From: Parcubacteria group bacterium GW2011_GWA2_47_7
GTDB taxonomy: Bacteria; Patescibacteriota; Minisyncoccia; Phycocordibacterales; UBA6899
Direction: 5' to 3'
NCBI GenBank assembly: GCA_000999395.1
Contig: LCOM01000015.1
Location: forward strand, 1 to 34,912
Length of the DNA stretch: 34,912 bases
Below the pieces are notes generated by a model that did not search any database, had not been told where the DNA came from, and worked only from the letters and a program-made list of their open reading frames with translations. A program made the translations under genes and the position numbers. Positions 16,989-25,227 of this stretch are shown piece by piece (the first letter of the stretch is position 1; each line of letters starts with the position of its first letter).

Positions 16989-17624
16989 GTGAAAAAAATA
17001 ACTTTTAATAATGAAAAAATAGGATTAACTCGAGAGGAGCTCGCAATTTTTTCAAAACTCAATTCCCCAGAAAAAATTCAGACTTTTGTATCCGCTATAC
17101 CGCACAATTTTGAACCGGACGGAGACTCATGTATGTCGGTCCGTGAGGTGCTCGCGACGCATCGGGCGCACTGTATCGAGGGTGCGATGGTTGCGGCTCT
17201 GGCGTTCTGGATCCATGGTGAGCGACCGCTACTTATGGACCTTGTCGCCGGGAAGGGGGATTTTGACCATGTTGTGACACTTTTTAAGCGGGACGGATGC
17301 TGGGGTGCGATATCGAAAGGTAATCATGCCTATACGCGGTATCGTGATCCGGTCTATCGCACCTTACGTGAGCTCGCGATGTCCTACTTTAATGAATATT
17401 ATGACACCAATGGTGTAAAAACTCTGCGCGAGTATTCCCTCCCCTTTGATATTCGGAAGTATAAGCCGGAGGTGTGGATTACCGGAACGGGAGCCTGGGC
17501 GATTGCGGAAGACATTGGTAGTGTTCGGCATTTCGCATTGCTTCGCCCACATCAGGCGCATTCATTGCGAGATATCGAAGACGTAGAGAAAAGAGCGGCG
17601 GAAATAACCGTTATCAATGTATAG
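16989..17624 (+). CDS. Transglutaminase-like cysteine protein (hypothetical)
   Basis: 211 residues from a GTG at 16989; the longer frame from the TTG at 16947 would begin inside the terminator T-run. A Cys in AHCIEGAMVAAL (near residue 60), a His in KGDFDHVVTLF and a following polar residue fit the Cys-His-Asp/Asn order of the transglutaminase-like fold. The rest contains ISKGNHAYTRYRDPVYRTLRELA, also found in conserved hypothetical proteins of this type. It has no signal peptide, so it is probably cytoplasmic. The substrate is unknown. TACACT at 16976-16981 lies 7 nt before the GTG, so a leaderless message is likely. Confidence 0.65.
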   Translation: MKKITFNNEKIGLTREELAIFSKLNSPEKIQTFVSAIPHNFEPDGDSCMSVREVLATHRAHCIEGAMVAALAFWIHGERPLLMDLVAGKGDFDHVVTLFKRDGCWGAISKGNHAYTRYRDPVYRTLRELAMSYFNEYYDTNGVKTLREYSLPFDIRKYKPEVWITGTGAWAIAEDIGSVRHFALLRPHQAHSLRDIEDVEKRAAEITVINV

Positions 17625-17671
17625 CTACTCAGCGTATTCTAGGTGGTGAAGCCTATATGTATGCGGGAGGT

Positions 17672-18442
17672 CTATTTTGCGGTCATCGGTTTTTGTGCAC
17701 TGTGGCGCGAGAATACTCCTGTCATAAATGAGTACTCCTCGATATTCTCAAATCCTATTGCGCGAAGTAGCTCTGTCATTTCCGCTGGGGTGAGGTATCC
17801 TTTGATCGATTCGCTGAAGTACGTCACACACTGACGGCTCTCTTCCGTGCTTCTCATCAGTGTGGCAGTTAAATTAAGAAAAAGAGGAAGATACCACATG
17901 TACGGTTTTTCAATAATGATGGAACTCGGTCGTAGCATATCGCTGTGGTAGAATACCCCACCAGGTTTGAGTACGCGATAAATCTCACGAAAGACTTCCA
18001 CGACGCGCAGATGTCGCGTTGAGAATTGAAGAGTAACGGCATCAAAGCTCGCATCATCGTACGGCAATGTGTGCACATCCCCGACTGTTGCGTCGATAGT
18101 AAGGCCAGTCTTCGCGATAACGCGCTGACCCTCCTCAATCATTTCCGCACTACGATCAATCGCGAGAACGGTGGCATTCGGGTTATATTTGAGAAGGCGA
18201 CGAGCAACTTCATGTGTACCCGTGCACACATCAAGCACAATGGCCCCTTCAGGGAGTTTGATGTTCTTTACAAATCGGTCACTCCAGAGCGACATGAGTC
18301 CGAGTGAGGCAATAGCATTGCCCTTGTCGTAATATTTAGGGACGTCCGCAAAGACTTTGGGGATGAGATCTCTCCAAATTGCTCCGAATTGCTGCTCACG
18401 TACTACATCCCTATCCTCAAAGACTCCTATATTTGTATTCAT
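17672..18442 (-). CDS. ubiE: UbiE/MenG-type SAM-dependent methyltransferase
   Basis: 256 residues. The UbiE/COQ5 family signature is readable: FADVPKYYDKGNAIASLGL at the N-terminus, SAM motif I VLDVCTGTHEVARRL (near 70), AIDRSAEMIEEG, GDVHTLPYDDASFDAVTL, YRVLKPGGVFYHSD and late YFSESIKGYLTPAEMTELL. UbiE/MenG methylates the quinone ring in ubiquinone or menaquinone synthesis. CPR bacteria usually lack quinone pathways, and no other quinone gene is in the window, so the real substrate may differ. It is convergent with the transglutaminase-like gene, 47 nt apart, with no obvious terminator between them. Confidence 0.82.
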   Translation of the reverse strand: MNTNIGVFEDRDVVREQQFGAIWRDLIPKVFADVPKYYDKGNAIASLGLMSLWSDRFVKNIKLPEGAIVLDVCTGTHEVARRLLKYNPNATVLAIDRSAEMIEEGQRVIAKTGLTIDATVGDVHTLPYDDASFDAVTLQFSTRHLRVVEVFREIYRVLKPGGVFYHSDMLRPSSIIIEKPYMWYLPLFLNLTATLMRSTEESRQCVTYFSESIKGYLTPAEMTELLRAIGFENIEEYSFMTGVFSRHSAQKPMTAK

Positions 18443-18663
18443 GCCGGCTTTTTTACATAAATAATGAGACGAAAAGAATTAGTCCGAAAACCAACCTTCT
18501 CGCCAAGTGCGTCATTGGCGCATCGCGCATAACTGTATTCAGCGTATCATATTTTTTTGAACCCCCCTATGCCAGGACAAATCCTATTAAAATGCGCGAA
18601 ATTAACACCCCTGAACAGATAGTATTCCCAACGTTTTTTAAATGTCTTAGAAACAGCTGCTTC

Positions 18664-19623
18664 TTACGAAACTTGTTTTTGAATGTTTGTCTCACTTAAT
18701 TTCTTTATTTCATTTTTTAATTCAATAATGCGAAGTTCTCGTCCCATCATAAATGTATTCATTTTCTCCAGCTCATTCACTTTGTTTTGCAATTCGTCGC
18801 TGGAATGCTTTATCGACGTTAAGTCTTTACCGACAACAAAAATACTACTGATGATTCCATCACTGCCGGTAATAGGTTGAAATGTTTCCAAGCAAGTTTC
18901 CCTATTTGACCCCTCTTTTGTATGCTGTATTTCGAGAACAGAAATAATCCCTTTTTTTGCTTGTTCGAAAGCGTCGATAAATTTTGATTTATCATTTTCA
19001 ATGATCGAGTCGGTGAGTTTAAAATCCTTCTTATCTTTCTCGTTTCCGAGAGAGTGTTCCGTCACCCCCGCCTTATTGATGTATAAAATATTTCCTTCCA
19101 AATCTAGAAGCTTTATACAATCAGGGGACATTTCAGTGAGGAGTCGATATTTTTCTTCGTTCTCTCTCAGTTGATTTTCAATTTTCTTCTGCTGAGAAAT
19201 ATCCCTGACTGTTGCCTGTAAAAAGGCATATTCTTTTATTTGCACTTTTGTCAAAAGAACCGTGGCGAAAAAATCTTCCCCAGTCAACCTTCGGTGTGTC
19301 CATTCAAAGAAATTTGAGCCATCACGCATCGCAATTTCTATGGCTTCCTTGGCTTTATCACTAGACAAGCGTCCGTCCGGCTGTTTTTCTGGTGATAATC
19401 TCCATGGCTCGGCAGAGGTGAAATCAAGCTCATTATTTGCCCCGAACATTGATAGTGCCGAGGGATTTCCAGATGTAAATTGCCATGTCGGAGGCTCGAG
19501 TGTCATCAACGCATCTTTGGAACTCAGGAATAATTGCCTAAGTCGAATCTCGCTCTCTCGCAGATCGGAATTAGTATCGGCCTGTGTAGCGTGTCCTATC
19601 TTCTCTATTTGGTTATTTCCCAT
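18664..19623 (-). CDS. Two-PAS-domain protein without an output domain
   Basis: 319 residues. PAS 1 spans about 22-145 (ESEIRLRQLFLSSKDALMTL; then FLQATVRDISQQKKIE, a PAS-to-PAC ending). PAS 2 spans about 150-270 (NEEKYRLLTEMSPDCIKLLD; IFVVGKDLTSIK). A coiled coil at about 272-312 (LQNKVNELEKMNTFMMGREL) resembles the helix that normally leads into a histidine-kinase dimerisation domain, but the protein ends there. It has no membrane span. It may be a soluble sensor acting through a partner, or a truncated histidine kinase. A TAATAC hexamer lies 5 nt before the ATG. Confidence 0.8.
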   Translation of the reverse strand: MGNNQIEKIGHATQADTNSDLRESEIRLRQLFLSSKDALMTLEPPTWQFTSGNPSALSMFGANNELDFTSAEPWRLSPEKQPDGRLSSDKAKEAIEIAMRDGSNFFEWTHRRLTGEDFFATVLLTKVQIKEYAFLQATVRDISQQKKIENQLRENEEKYRLLTEMSPDCIKLLDLEGNILYINKAGVTEHSLGNEKDKKDFKLTDSIIENDKSKFIDAFEQAKKGIISVLEIQHTKEGSNRETCLETFQPITGSDGIISSIFVVGKDLTSIKHSSDELQNKVNELEKMNTFMMGRELRIIELKNEIKKLSETNIQKQVS

Positions 19624-19870
19624 ATTTGGTATTAGTAAGTAACTTTCGTTTGCATTGTATCATGGGTCGATTAAATAAAGCCTAAGGTGTACCATCTCAA
19701 AATTACACATTGACAGAAAAAAATGACTGAAAATGAAGTTCTGCAATATGCTACAAAAAATGTGGGTCTACGGAAAGCATTCTCATGGGGTAGACGGGCG
19801 ACAAATATTTTTTTGCTATTCCGTAAATGTTTTTTGATTTTAAAGGAAAAACAAATTCTACCGCCCTGCT

Positions 19871-21427
19871 CTATGCAAAAAGTCTTTTTGGACGATACTG
19901 GAGTGCTTCGAGAATGTGTGCCTCCTTGATAAATCGAGATTCGTCGATGTCGGCGATGGTGCGGGCGAGCTTGATGATGCGATGGTATGCACGTGGGGAG
20001 AGATCAAGGCGCTTGGCGCTTTCGTTTAAAAGTGTCACAACAGAGTCATCGAGCTTAATGTACTTGTCGAGTGCATGGACGCTCATCTTTGCATTTTGCG
20101 TAATATTGGTGTCGGCAAATCGTTTTGCTTGATGATGACGCGCACGAGCGATGTCAGCCTGCAGTTGCTCTATCTCTTTTGTATCTTGCTTTCGTTTTCC
20201 TGGGGCGAGTGTGTCGTGTGCCAGTCGAGGGACTTCTATCCACAGGTCAATGCGGTCGATGATGGGCCCGGAGATCTTTCGCTGATAGCGGGCAATTGCA
20301 CCCGGAACACACACGCACGGCTTCTTGGTGTCTCCCCAATATCCGCATGGGCACGGGTTCATCGCGGCAATCAATATAAATTCTGCGGGAAATCGCTCGG
20401 AGCCTTTTGCTCGCGAGACATGCACAAAGCCTTCCTCGAGTGGTTGGCGTAGGGATTCGATGACACGTTTATCAAATTCAGGGAATTCATCCAGGAATAA
20501 TACGCCACGATGGGCGAGCGTTACTTCACCGGGCTTCGGTATTGCGCCACCGCCGATGATGGAAACATATGAAGAAGTGTGATGTGGTGAGCGCATCGGA
20601 GGGGTGGTGACAATCTCTCCCGTGAGGGCACCCGCCACAGAGTGAATTGCGGTCACCTCAAGTGCATCCTTCTCCGAGAGCATGGGGAGGAGTTCCGTGA
20701 ATGCTTTTGCGAGCATCGTCTTCCCCGTGCCCGGCGGTCCCCACATCGCGATATTGTGTCCACCAGCCGCGGCGATCATAAGTCCGCGCTTCGCACTTTC
20801 TTGCCCACGGATGTCACTCCATGAACGATGTGTCACCTTGTTACCCGATTCCTCAAGAGGTGTTTTTTCTTGAGGGGTGATGCGTGTTCGCTTTTTCTCA
20901 CCTTTTATTTCCGGCGTGAGATGTTCGATGACTTCCTTGAGCGAGGAGACAGGATAGACAGTGACCCCCGAGACGAGTGCCGCTTCACGGGCATTGTCTT
21001 TGGGGACGAAAATTTCTGTCACACCAAGTTGTTTTGCCGCACTGGCAATAGCGAGTGCTCCGCGAACGGCACGCACGTCGCCATTCAGTGCCAGCTCTCC
21101 TGTGAAGAGTTTGTTTTCTGCGCTGAACTTAATGTCTTCGGTCGCAAGAAGATAGCAAAGTGCAATAGGCAGGTCAAAAGAGGGTCCCTCTTTTTTTAGT
21201 GACGCGGGGGCGAGAGCGACAGTGATCTTTTGATTACGCTGTTTTGGGGATTTGTATCCGCTATTTTTTATGGCTGCACTCACGCGGTCACGCGATTCCT
21301 CAACCGCCTTATCGGGAAGGCCGACAATCGTAAATGCATGCAGGCCCTTTGTGAGATCAGCCTCGATGGTGATGCGGTGCCCCCCGGAGAGTGTTGGTTG
21401 TATGGAATAGAGTTTCGCAAAGGCCAT
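19871..21427 (-). CDS. comM: ComM/YifB-type Mg-chelatase-like AAA+ ATPase
   Basis: 518 residues. ComM is a hexameric AAA+ helicase that promotes branch migration when transformed single-stranded DNA is integrated. The N-terminal Lon-type fold (about 1-165) has the typical start (AKLYSIQPTLSGGHRITIE) and GLPDKAVEESRDRV. The AAA+ core has Walker A GPPGTGKT (230-237), Walker B VLFLDE (309-314) and AAMNPCPCGYWGD (354-366). Its arginine-finger region is SGPIIDRIDL. The C-terminal segment LSPRAYHRIIKLARTIAD is diagnostic. The start lies 11 nt after the stop of the dksA-like remnant. In CPR, competence genes are common, so a role in DNA uptake is plausible. Confidence 0.93.
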   Translation of the reverse strand: MAFAKLYSIQPTLSGGHRITIEADLTKGLHAFTIVGLPDKAVEESRDRVSAAIKNSGYKSPKQRNQKITVALAPASLKKEGPSFDLPIALCYLLATEDIKFSAENKLFTGELALNGDVRAVRGALAIASAAKQLGVTEIFVPKDNAREAALVSGVTVYPVSSLKEVIEHLTPEIKGEKKRTRITPQEKTPLEESGNKVTHRSWSDIRGQESAKRGLMIAAAGGHNIAMWGPPGTGKTMLAKAFTELLPMLSEKDALEVTAIHSVAGALTGEIVTTPPMRSPHHTSSYVSIIGGGAIPKPGEVTLAHRGVLFLDEFPEFDKRVIESLRQPLEEGFVHVSRAKGSERFPAEFILIAAMNPCPCGYWGDTKKPCVCVPGAIARYQRKISGPIIDRIDLWIEVPRLAHDTLAPGKRKQDTKEIEQLQADIARARHHQAKRFADTNITQNAKMSVHALDKYIKLDDSVVTLLNESAKRLDLSPRAYHRIIKLARTIADIDESRFIKEAHILEALQYRPKRLFA

Positions 21428-21438
21428 AGTGAATTACG

Positions 21439-21677
21439 TTATTCCATGTGCACCTTACATGTTGTCGCCGCAGGGTTTACTTCGAGCCTCTGGGCTTCAA
21501 TATCGTTATTGCCGCGCGCTCTTCCTCTTCAGCAGTATCGACGTTGAGGTCCGCAGCCACAGGTTCCCAGTCAGCCGTATTGTCTGGATTTATGCGCCCA
21601 ACTTTTTGTAGTTGTCGCAAAAGGAGTGCTCTCTCAATTTCTAGCTTTTGTTTCAGGTGTGTTGTTTGTATTTCCAT
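21439..21677 (-). pseudogene. DksA/TraR zinc-finger protein remnant
   Basis: The first frame (ATG at 21677) gives a DksA/TraR-like N-terminal helix and the typical VGRINPDNTADWEPV segment, then stops at 21477. A shifted frame just downstream reads IEAQRLEVNPAATTCKVHME and ends at 21439; this is the conserved C-terminus of the family (RLEANPAARTC type). Roughly 50 codons between them are missing, including the first CxxC of the zinc finger. An intact protein would bind the RNA polymerase secondary channel. TATGAT lies 7 nt before the ATG at 21677, so the promoter and start look intact. The remnant precedes comM by 11 nt. Confidence 0.7.
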
Positions 21678-21722
21678 ATGAATTATCATACGCGAAATAA
21701 GCATCAAGGCAACCAAAAATAT

Positions 21723-22664
21723 TTATTTTGTGATTTCCGTTTGTAGAGTACTCACGAGCCCACTGAATGCTTCCTCATTTCCGGCTACGACCAGAGTTTC
21801 CTTGTTGACAACCTTATAGACGATGAGGGTGGTACCGTTTACGTCACGGAGAATGCGAGTATCAGTATTACCAATGCGCTCATCGATGAATTCTCTACCA
21901 ATAAGATTCGCAAGCATGGTTCGTCGATACTCCGGATGGAGCATTGGAATGATGTCGCGGGGCATTGTTTTTTCCCAGTTGAGCATGCTGGCAAAGGTAT
22001 CGGGATATGAGCGCGACCTGATGAGTAGATATCCGGTCAGAGAATTTTGACCCGAATAGACACCGAAGAGTAGTGATTCACTAAGTGAATGAAGGAGTGT
22101 GTTTGGTACGGAGGAAAGCGCAATGGCAGCGAAAACTTCCTGCGTTGTAGCATCTCGAGTCAAGCCTTCGACATCCTTGGTGGTGAATGTTAGTTCACGC
22201 GTTTTACCTACCACTAAAGATGTTTTATTTATTGCGATAGAAATATCTGCCATCACCTGCTCGCGCGGAGAATTAGTAATCAAAATCTCTTCTGAGGCCT
22301 GACGGTCAGGTTTTTCGATTATTGCCCCTACTGCTTCGGTGTTTGTATCTTTTGATTTTGTGCCGATAAGCACATACAGACCAACCCCAATACAAAAGGC
22401 GAGTACAACAAGAAGAATAATAATGATCTTTCCTAAGTGTGATTCCCCGTGCTCGTGAGTGCGCACCTCACCGCGCTTCTCTCGACGCTCTTCTTCCGCC
22501 ATGACGATTTTGGTTTGGGTGAGTTGCTGATTTTTTACTAGTTCATCAACATCATTGCGGAAGGTGCGAAGTGGAGGTACTTTTTCTGAACCGCGACTCC
22601 GTACTGGTTTTTGGGCTGTTTTTTTTTCTTCAAAGATAGGTTTATCGTATTTGATTTCCTTCAT
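21723..22664 (-). CDS. Single-span membrane protein, CPR-type conserved hypothetical
   Basis: 313 residues. A charged cytoplasmic N-terminus (1-77, Lys/Arg/Glu-rich) precedes one transmembrane segment at about 78-100 (KIIIILLVVLAFCIGVGLYV). The external part of about 210 residues has VFAAIALSSVPNTLLHSL, SLLFGVYSGQNSLTGYLLI and FASMLNWEKTMPRDIIPM. Similar architecture recurs in CPR genomes; the function is unknown. A TACTAT hexamer is 7 nt before the ATG. No Shine-Dalgarno sequence is seen. It lies 46 nt upstream of the dksA-like remnant on the same strand, so it could share a transcript with that remnant and comM. Confidence 0.72.
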   Translation of the reverse strand: MKEIKYDKPIFEEKKTAQKPVRSRGSEKVPPLRTFRNDVDELVKNQQLTQTKIVMAEEERREKRGEVRTHEHGESHLGKIIIILLVVLAFCIGVGLYVLIGTKSKDTNTEAVGAIIEKPDRQASEEILITNSPREQVMADISIAINKTSLVVGKTRELTFTTKDVEGLTRDATTQEVFAAIALSSVPNTLLHSLSESLLFGVYSGQNSLTGYLLIRSRSYPDTFASMLNWEKTMPRDIIPMLHPEYRRTMLANLIGREFIDERIGNTDTRILRDVNGTTLIVYKVVNKETLVVAGNEEAFSGLVSTLQTEITK

Positions 22665-22776
22665 ACTCTCTATAGTATACCGCCCTTACCTTGTGTGGGG
22701 AAACTATTTTATAAACTTACTTTTTTTGAATTCATCATCTCCGATGCGTGACAATAAAATTTCTACTATTTAGTGC

Positions 22777-22842
22777 ATGTTTTTCGTGATGGTTATGGAT
22801 TCAATAATGACCACAATCGCCATACCGAAGAAGATGATTTAA
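22777..22842 (+). CDS. Possible 21-residue leaderless small protein
   Basis: ATG at 22777 to TAA at 22840-22842 encodes a Met/Ile-rich peptide of 21 residues (MFFVMVMDSIMTTIAIPKKM plus Ile), hydrophobic with a basic end. TACTAT (22764-22769) lies 7 nt before the ATG, matching the window's leaderless pattern, and the stop falls 1 nt before a perfect terminator stem. The unit is complete but very small, so chance is a real possibility. An overlapping frame from the GTG at 22773 reads through the terminator and is less likely. Confidence 0.25.
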   Translation: MFFVMVMDSIMTTIAIPKKMI

Positions 22843-22843
22843 T

Positions 22844-22871
22844 AAAAAACACCGCACATGCGGTGTTTTTT
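22844..22871. terminator. Bidirectional terminator downstream of pnp
   Basis: A 13-bp stem (22844-22856 against 22859-22871) has A and T tracts on both sides, so it can terminate both strands. On the minus strand it lies 23 nt after the pnp stop. Confidence 0.88.
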
Positions 22872-22894
22872 ATTTCAGTCTCAATGCACCTTAC

Positions 22895-24517
22895 CTACAC
22901 TCCGGGTTTTGGAGTGGGGACGAAGCGCTTTGGTGCGGTGCCGTTGTCGCCGTCGCGGTGTTCATTGATGACTTTTGCGTCATGCTCATTTGGTTTAATG
23001 AAATTCACATCGGCGCGTTTGATGGAGAGATTTATGCGTCCCTTATCGTCGACTTCTTTCACGACAACGGGAACCTCCATCCCCTCTTTCATGTAATCGC
23101 TGACACGGTCGATACGGAAGGACGCCATCTCGGAAACGTGAACAAGACCTTCTGCGCTAAATCCGATTTTCACAAAAGCGCCGAAGTCCATGAGGCGCGT
23201 CACCACACCCTTGAATATTTCTCCTGCGACATATTCATGTGTCATCTCGGCGATGATATCGCGTGCTTTTTCTGCGGAACCATTCTTGCCGGTGCAGAAG
23301 ACGGTACCATCATCTTCGATATCAATTTCAGCCCCTGTCTGCTCGCGGATTTCATTGACCGTCTTCCCTCCTGAGCCGATGACCATGCCAATCTGGTCGG
23401 GCTTAATCTTGATGACGACAATCTTCGGTGCGTACGCTGAAATATCTGTGCGCGGTGCCGCAATCGCAAGCTTCATTGTTTCAAGAATAGTGAGTCGTGC
23501 CGCCTTTGCTTTTGCAAATGCTTCTTTCAAAATAGGAAGAGGTATTCCGCCGACCTTCACGTCCATTTGAATCGCGGTCACACCATTCTTTGTTCCTGCC
23601 ACCTTGAAGTCCATGTCGCCATGATGATCCTCTGGTCCTTGAATATCCGTAAGCACTTTGTATTTTGATTCCGTTTCCATCATGAGTCCCGATGCGATAC
23701 CTGCGACAGGCTCCGTGATGGGGACACCGGCATCCATGAGCGCGAGTGTCGAGCCGCAGACTGATGCCATTGAGGTTGAGCCGTTCGAGGCCATTGATTC
23801 GGATACAATACGAATCGTATAAGGAAAAATATCTTTTTCGGGAAGAACGGGTATGAGCGCTTTTTCCGCGAGTGCACCGTGGCCGATTGCGCGGCGATTC
23901 ATTCCACCCATGCGTCCAGTCTCTCCGGAAGAGAATGGGGGAAAGTTGTAATGATGCATGTAGCGCTTCTTTCCTTGTACCTCCATACCCTCGAGTATCT
24001 GTGAGTCTTGAGGGCCACCCAAGGTGAGCGCCGAGAGCACGTGTGTTCCTCCACGATAGAAGATTCCTGTACCGTGAAGCACAGGTGAGACACCTCCCGC
24101 CTGTGCGAAGAGGGGTCGTACATCATCAAACCCACGACCATCAGGGCGCTTGCTGTCGTTGATGGCCTTGTCGTGCAGAAGGTCATTCACCATGTCATCA
24201 AAATATGCCTCTGCGAGCTTGTCGCTCATACCCTCTACTTCTTTGACGTAGCCAAGCCACTCTTCCATGAGTGCATATTCACTGGCGCGCCCTGCCGCAC
24301 CCCAGATGGTGCTCTCAAATTTTGCACTAATTTTTTCTTTGAAGAGTGCTTTGATATCCTCACCAACATCCTCAAGTACGATAACACGCTTTGCTTTTCC
24401 GCGTTTCGCTACGATCTCCTTCTGAAATGTTTGTAGTTTCTCGATCTCCTTGCTTGCATAAGCGAGTCCTTCCATGATGACATCCTCAGCAATTTCTTTT
24501 CCGCCCATTTCAATCAT
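22895..24517 (-). pseudogene. pnp: PNPase C-terminal part (second RNase PH, KH, S1)
   Basis: 540 residues of polynucleotide phosphorylase, the phosphorolytic 3'-5' exoribonuclease. It has the linker helices (MIEMGGKEIAEDVIMEGLAY), the second RNase PH domain (KRPDGRGFDDVRPL, HYNFPPFSSGETG, RAIGHGALAEKAL, SMASVCGSTLALMDAGVP, DHHGDMDFKVAGT), a KH domain (IGMVIGSGGKTVNEI) and an S1 domain (GEIFKGVVTRLMDFGAFV), then a tail. Its ATG overlaps the stop of the N-terminal frame (ATGA at 24514-24517). About 45 residues normally found between the halves (GPIGAVRVG to DLDLVVAGT) are absent. Either two coupled polypeptides reassemble, or the gene is broken or mis-assembled. Confidence 0.85.
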
Positions 24518-24936
24518 GAGACCGCAAGCGCGAGTGATGCACCGTTTACTGCGAGAATATCGGGCTCATCTTTATCGATTGCGAGTACGGTGATGACGAC
24601 CTGCACATCGTAGCGGATACGTCCGTCAAAAAGCGGTCGGATGGTGCGGTCGATAATGCGACCCGAGAGTACCGCTGCATCTGATGGTCGGCCTTCACGG
24701 CGCATGAAGCGACTGCCGAGGATCTGCCCTGCGGCATAGAAACGCTCCTCGTAATCAACCGTGAGTGGAAAAAAGTCTCCCCCTTCTCGCTTCTTGTTTG
24801 ACATCACTGTCGTCGCGAGGATGACGGTGTTTCCGTAACGGAGCATCACCGAGCCATGTGCTTGGTCTGCGAGGTCGTTAAATTCTGCGGTGAGCATCTT
24901 CCCTCCGATCTCAATCTCATATGTTTCTTTTTTCAT
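24514..24936 (-). pseudogene. pnp: PNPase N-terminal part (first RNase PH domain, truncated)
   Basis: 140 residues with the PNPase start (EIEIGGKMLTAEFNDLADQA), VMLRYGNTVILATTV, FFPLTVDYEERFYAAG, GSRFMRREGRPSDAAVLSGR, IIDRTIRPLF and the end VNGASLALAVS followed by TGA. The first RNase PH core is thus cut after the NGAS helix and lacks its last strands. The start has no -10 box at 6-7 nt; instead the 106-nt structured element lies 17 nt upstream (24954-25059). rpsO and the NYN gene are upstream on the same strand, echoing the classical rpsO-pnp order. Confidence 0.85.
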
Positions 24937-24953
24937 AGAATTTACGGCTTGAC

Positions 24954-25059
24954 ATTTTGGCGAATTTCATCGTTGACTGCGACGAGTGGTGCAGAGAACT
25001 TATGAAGAGTAAGTCCGCTTGAGCACACTCGTCTTGTCGCCTTGAATTTCACACAAAAT
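24954..25059 (-). repeat. 106-nt structured leader element, copy 1 (pnp)
   Basis: The element begins ATTTTG and ends CAAAAT (a 6-bp terminal palindrome). It has an 8-bp internal stem (GACGAGTG against CACTCGTC) and an apical hairpin (ACTTA, 7-nt loop, TAAGT). It aligns without gaps over 106 positions to 25849-25954, about 68 identities by hand. The ends and the apical GAGAACTTA region are the best conserved. It lies 17 nt upstream of the pnp ATG. Confidence 0.65.
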
Positions 25060-25180
25060 CTCTAGCCTTTTTGCATTGAGTGGTATCCAGATTCTCGTAT
25101 TGAACTCCATGAGTGAGAGGGTTCAACAAGATGATCCAGACGCCACAACTGATAATAGAGATACTCTATCAAAATCTGAG

Positions 25181-25208
25181 AAAAACAAAAGCCCCGATTA
25201 CTCGGGGT
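25181..25208 (-). terminator. Terminator of the NYN gene
   Basis: Stem CCCCGA (25192-25197) with TCGGGG (25202-25207) and loop TTAC is followed on the minus strand by CTTTTGTTTTT. It lies about 20 nt after the stop of the NYN gene, so pnp downstream probably has its own promoter. Confidence 0.85.
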
Positions 25209-25227
25209 CAGTGTCTCTTAGATTTTT

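Noticed and set aside
19723..19929. 68-codon plus-strand frame MTENEVLQYATKNV...
   Set aside because: It has a plausible start and a TTGACA just upstream, but it runs antisense into the comM 3' end, shows no family signal and lacks a -10 box at a fitting distance.
22773..23096. 107-codon plus-strand frame starting with GTG
   Set aside because: It reads through a perfect terminator hairpin and continues antisense to pnp.
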